The notes below the pieces were generated by a model. The model was not told the DNA's origin, made no database searches, and saw only the letters and a program-made list of their open reading frames with translations. A stretch of 64,000 nt of DNA from Ilyonectria destructans (Eukaryota > Ascomycota > Sordariomycetes > Hypocreales > Nectriaceae): assembly GCA_020740775.1 (NCBI GenBank), contig JAHEWK010000008.1:1860001-1924000 (forward strand). The letters are read 5' to 3'. The position numbers and the translations under genes are program-made. Positions 59,776-64,000 of this stretch are shown here, in pieces (position 1 is the stretch's first letter; each line of letters begins with the position of its first letter).

Positions 59776-62700
59776 ATGCTCCGCAACGCGGCATCCACCG
59801 CCCGAAAGGCCGTGACGGAGCTCTCGCAATTCCCCAAGCCCGGCGAACAGCTCCACGGCTTCACACTCGTGCGCTCCAAGCATGTCCCTGAGCTCAAGCT
59901 GACGGCTCTCCATCTTCAACACGACAAGACTGGTGCCGATTACCTGCACATTGCCCGCGATGATACCAACAATGTCTTCTCCATCGGCTTCAAGACGAAC
60001 CCTCCAAACGACACTGGCATCCCCCATATTCTCGAGCACACGACGCTCTGTGGTAGCAACAAGTGCGACATCCTCTTGCAAAATCGAATGGGCAACTGGA
60101 CGCAAACAACGGCTAACCGCATGATTCCAGATACCCCATCCGCGACCCGTTCTTCAAGATGTTGCCCCGAACCCTCTCCAACTTCATGAACGCCTTCACG
60201 GCCTCGGATCACACCTTCTACCCCTTCGCCACCACCAACGAGCAGGATTTTAAGAACTTGATGTCGGTTTACCTAGACGCTACTCTGCACCCCCTTCTCA
60301 AGCAATCCGACTTCACCCAGGAGGGTTGGCGGATTGGCCCGGAGAACCCGCTTGCCGAGGATGAGGCCAGCAAGAAGTTGGTTTTCAAGGGCGTTGTTTA
60401 CAACGAGATGAAGGGTCAGATGTCGGACGCTGGATATCTCTACTACATCCGTTTCCATGACCACATCTTCCCCGATATCAACAACTCGGGCGGCGACCCT
60501 CAAAAGATTACCGACTTGACTTATGAGCAGTTGAGGCAGTTCCACGCCGAGCACTACCATCCGAGCAACGCCAAGCTCTTCTCATATGGCGATATGCCAC
60601 TCGCGGATCACCTTCAAGAGGTTAACGCCCAACTCCAGGCATTCGACAAGATCAAGAGCGACACGCAAATCCATGAGCCGATCCAACTGGACGGCCCCAA
60701 GGACGTCACCCTCTATGGCCCCCTGGATCCTTTGGTGGACGCCGATCGTCAGTACAAGACATCCGTTTCATGGGTTACTGGTGATACTAGCGATGTCCTC
60801 GAGTCCTTCTCGATTTCGCTCCTCTCTACCCTCCTGATGGACGGATATGGCTCTCCCCTCTACCGAGGTCTGGTTGAGGCTGGCATGGGTGCCGACTGGA
60901 GCCCCAATGCCGGATATGATAGCTCAGCCAAGCGTGGAATCTTCTCTATCGGTCTGACTGGTGTCCAGGAGTCTGACGTTCCCAAGCTCAAGGAGAAGGT
61001 GCAACAGATTCTACGGGAGGCACGTGGCAAGGGCTTTGATCAGACCAAGATCGACGGCTCTCTCCACCAGCTAGAGCTAACCCTAAAGCACAAGACGGCC
61101 AACTTTGGATTCTCAATGCTCAACCGCCTCAAGCCCAAGTGGTTCAACGGAGTTGATCCCTTTGACTCGCTCGCCTGGAACGAGACCATCACAGCCTTCA
61201 AGGCCAAGCTGGCCGAAGGCAACTACTTGGAGAGCTTGATGGATAAGTATCTACTCAACGATAATGCCTTGACCTTCACCATGGCGCCTTCAACCACCTA
61301 CGGCGAGGACTTGGTCAAAGAGGAACAGGAGCGATTGGCGGGCAAGATCCAGGACGCCATCAAGAAGGCTGGTGGCGAGGAGAATGCCCGAAAGCACTTT
61401 GAGAAGCAGGAGCAGGATCTCCTAGTGGAGCAGAACAAGACCAACACCGAAGACCTGAGCTGCTTGCCCACTGTTTATGTCAAGGACATCCCTAGGACCA
61501 AGGAACCTGTTGTAATCCGAGACGAAAATACCAACGGAACAAAGATCCAGTGGCGCGAGGCCCCTACCAACGGCCTCACCTACTTCCGTGCTATCAACAC
61601 GCTGGAGAACCTACCGGATGATCTCCGCGAGCTGGTTCCTCTGTTCACCGATAGTATCATGCGATTGGGTACCAAGGACATGTCAATGGAGCAGCTTGAA
61701 GACCTCATCAAGCTCAAGACGGGCGGTGTGTCGGTGGGATACCACTGTACCCCCTCGCCAACAGACTTCCACCAAGCTAGCGAGGGCTTGATCTTTACGG
61801 GCATGGCTCTGGACCAAAATGTCCCCGTCATGTTTGATATTATCGAGAAGTTGGTCCTGGGGACCGACTTCGATAGCCCTGAGGCAGCTCTCCGCATCCG
61901 ACAGCTTCTACAGGCTTCGGCAGATGGTGTGGTAAACGATATCGCGTCGACTGGACACCGATACGCGATGGGATACTCTGAGGCTGGTCTGACCCGAGCC
62001 GCGTGGCTGCGCCAGCAAGTGTCTGGGTTGTCACAAGTTAAGCTGGTGACTTCCCTGGCCAGCCGCCCCGAGTCGGATAAACTCGTGGACGTCATCGCCA
62101 AGCTGAAGCAGATCCAGAGCTTTGCGCTTGCCGGCGGTAACTTCCGCACTGCTCTCACCTGTGGATCGGAGAGTGTCGCGAACAACACAGCCTCTCTGCA
62201 GACCTTTTTGGGCGGTGGCTCCCGTGGACCTTTGGAGCTGAAGAACCCGGAGCCCCGACAACTGCCCCGCGATAGCAAGACTTTCTTCCCCCTCCCATAC
62301 CAGGTTTACTATGGCGGCCTCTCGCTGTCGACGGCGTCATACACGTCTCCCGACGGAGCGCCGCTCCAGATCCTGTCCCAGCTGCTTACCCACAAGCACC
62401 TGCACCACGAGATTCGTGAGAAGGGTGGTGCTTACGGCGGTGGCGCGTACTCGCGACCACTGGATGGCCTATTTGGATTCTACTCTTACCGAGACCCGAA
62501 TCCCCAGAACACGCTGAGCATTATGCGCAACGCAGGTCAGTGGGCAGTGGACAAGCAGTGGTCGGACCAGGACATGGAGGAGGCCAAGATCTCGGTGTTC
62601 CAGGGTGTTGACGCGCCCGTGTCTGTGAACCAGGAGGGCATGGGCCGATTCCTGTCGGGCGTCACGGAGGAGATGAAGCAGCGCAAGCGCGTGCAGCTAC

Positions 62701-62858
62701 TTGATGTCTCCAAGGACCAGGTACGCGAGGTGGCCCAGCGTTACCTCGTCGAGGCCATGAGCAAGGGCGAGGAGAGGATCGCGTTCTTGGGAGAGAAGCA
62801 GTCCTGGGTGGACGGCGAGTGGAAGCTTCGCGAGATGGACGTTCAGGGCGTCGAGTAG
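59776..62858 (+). CDS. cym1: Mitochondrial presequence protease Cym1/PreP (M16C)
   Basis: Two exons (59776-60062 and 60131-62858) around a 68-nt intron give 1004 aa. It degrades cleaved targeting peptides and other short peptides in the mitochondrial matrix. The N-terminus [19 protein letters not shown] is basic, hydroxylated and free of acidic residues until E15, as expected of a matrix-targeting signal. The inverted zinc motif HILEH is at 84-88 ([15 protein letters not shown]). The intron sits just after this motif and splicing restores [35 protein letters not shown], a hallmark of the family. The later VYNEMKG supplies the third ligand. The C-terminal half contains [10 protein letters not shown] and FYSYRDPNP. 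The length is normal for the family, and the ATG at 59,776 is the first in frame. Confidence 0.94.
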
Positions 62859-63551
62859 AGTGGATGAAGGGCGACCTTCTCGACCTACATGCTGCATTTA
62901 CATGCCTGCGTGCACGCTAACTATGTTATAGAGATTCTGGCTGATACATGCACGTCGAGAGTTTGAGATGATACATGAAGGGTGGCTGCCCATGTACGAT
63001 GAAGGTGTACATATAACCTACGACACACGATAGATGACCCTCCTCCACAATTAACGTTCACATAACGCCTGCAGGCGATGAAGCTGTCTGTGACTTGCAC
63101 GCCCGGCCTCACAATTTAAATGAGCCCTTCTCTATGTATGAGAAGGGTCCCGTGACACGCGTTCAGATACGATACATCTCTCTACCCTTTCTTCAATGGC
63201 AGAGAGATCACAGAGCAACGCAAGAACAAGATTGATACCACCTCTCCCACTCCCCCTCCTCCTCCTCCTCTTTCCCCATGCCGACACACCTATTCCTGTG
63301 AACCTACACCTAATTGACTCTGGGACCCTGACGCTGCGGAGCGCGAGCACCAAGCACAGGGAAATAGGGACAGTGAGGTTGTGGAACTGGGACTGGTGCG
63401 AGGCTGGTGGAGGATGGTAGGCAGGGTGTTGCGGTGGAGGAGGTTGAGCTAGCTCTCTCAGAGCCGGAGTCCTTGAGCGTTGGATTTTTTGCCGGACTAA
63501 AGAGCGAAGTACATGCAAACCCGGCGGTGCCTTGAGAATGCGCTGCGAGGA
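62859..63551. other. Downstream region of Cym1, no gene seen
   Basis: Probable 3' UTR followed by ordinary intergenic sequence. A short run of CTC repeats lies near 63,250-63,270. Frames here are under 130 codons and unconvincing. Confidence 0.6.
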
Positions 63552-63893
63552 TTAATTTTGAGTATTGCTATTCGCATACGTTTAAAATGCTAATCGCACT
63601 CAAGTACAAATTTTCGCACTTAAGTTTAGCGTGAGGTAATATACCTAGCCTGTGCGGCCTCCTTAAAGTATCTTATTCTAAGAAAGATCCAATTTCTACC
63701 CTAAAATAAATTGAAAGATGAAATTTAAATAGCAGAACTTAGAGAATAAATACTTAGAATAAAGCTTATTTCATTTTCTTAGGTCAAACTTACTAATAGG
63801 TGTATTATTGAGACTTCTTAGTGAAATTGGCCTATGTACTTAAGTGTGCGAGTAGCATTTTGAATGTGTACGAATAGCAATACTCTTAATTTT
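63552..63893. mobile_element. 326-bp MITE with inverted repeats and 8-bp target duplication
   Basis: The element itself is 63,560-63,885, flanked on both sides by the identical 8-mer TTAATTTT (63,552-63,559 and 63,886-63,893). Its ends are inverted repeats of about 48 and 50 bp (63,560-63,607 and 63,836-63,885). The outermost 15 bases match exactly (GAGTATTGCTATTCG); by eye, about 42 of 48 aligned positions agree. The interior is AT-rich and has no coding capacity. An 8-bp duplication fits hAT-like elements (also Merlin-like), so a non-autonomous hAT-type MITE is the likely identity. The first mismatches between the arms are transitions, which may reflect C-to-T decay. Confidence 0.88.
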
Positions 63894-64000
63894 TGGCCGT
63901 GCAGTTTGGCCGCACAGTTGTATGACGAAAACGAATTTGTGGTGTCAGTTGAGACAGCTGGGACAGCAAGTCGGTTACCGCCGGGAGTAACTTTACGCCA
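63894..64000. other. Right edge of window, no feature
   Basis: Short ordinary sequence beyond the MITE. Nothing is supported. Confidence 0.5.

Noticed and set aside
63196..63518. Short frames on both strands near the right edge
   Set aside because: Composed mainly of Pro/Leu/Arg from CTC repeats, with no start context or domain.

Overview
The window is nuclear DNA of a filamentous ascomycete, most likely a sordariomycete and possibly Hypocreales. The evidence is gene structure and protein resemblance: short introns (mostly 50-70 nt) with GT/AG ends and CTAAC or CTGAC branch sites, fungal-type proteins throughout, and a GC-rich background. The species cannot be named from the sequence.

Left part (1-19.6 kb), conserved housekeeping genes: a CID/RS-domain RNA-processing protein (+), a PP2A B56 regulatory subunit (-), a TFIIIC Tau95/Tfc1 subunit (+), a C2H2 zinc-finger protein (+), a DHHC palmitoyltransferase of Pfa3 type (+) and a phosphoinositide phospholipase C (-).

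Middle part (19.6-45.2 kb), accessory in character: about 18.8 kb in which I find no convincing gene. This is followed by a Cys-rich protein with five tandem modules, each a C2HC-like finger fused to a Zn2Cys6-spaced cluster. Its 5' structure is unresolved. Next is a GMP synthase that can be read through 18 exons and 17 introns and still keeps every catalytic motif.

Right part (46-62.9 kb), conserved again: a ZW10/Dsl1-type tether with an acidic, tryptophan-rich loop (-), an Sdd3-like M16 metalloprotease (+), the CAAX protease Ste24 (-), a taxilin (-) and the mitochondrial presequence protease Cym1/PreP (+). At the right edge (63,560-63,885) lies a 326-bp MITE with inverted repeats of about 50 bp and a perfect 8-bp target-site duplication.

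The genes do not form one pathway. Shared themes are membrane traffic (Pfa3, Dsl1/ZW10, taxilin), phospholipid and phosphatase signalling (PLC, B56), and three zinc metalloproteases within about 12 kb. The strongest candidates for something undescribed are the five-module zinc protein and the intron-crowded GMP synthase beside it, both at the edge of the gene-poor stretch. No tRNA, rRNA, CRISPR array or secondary-metabolite backbone gene was seen.
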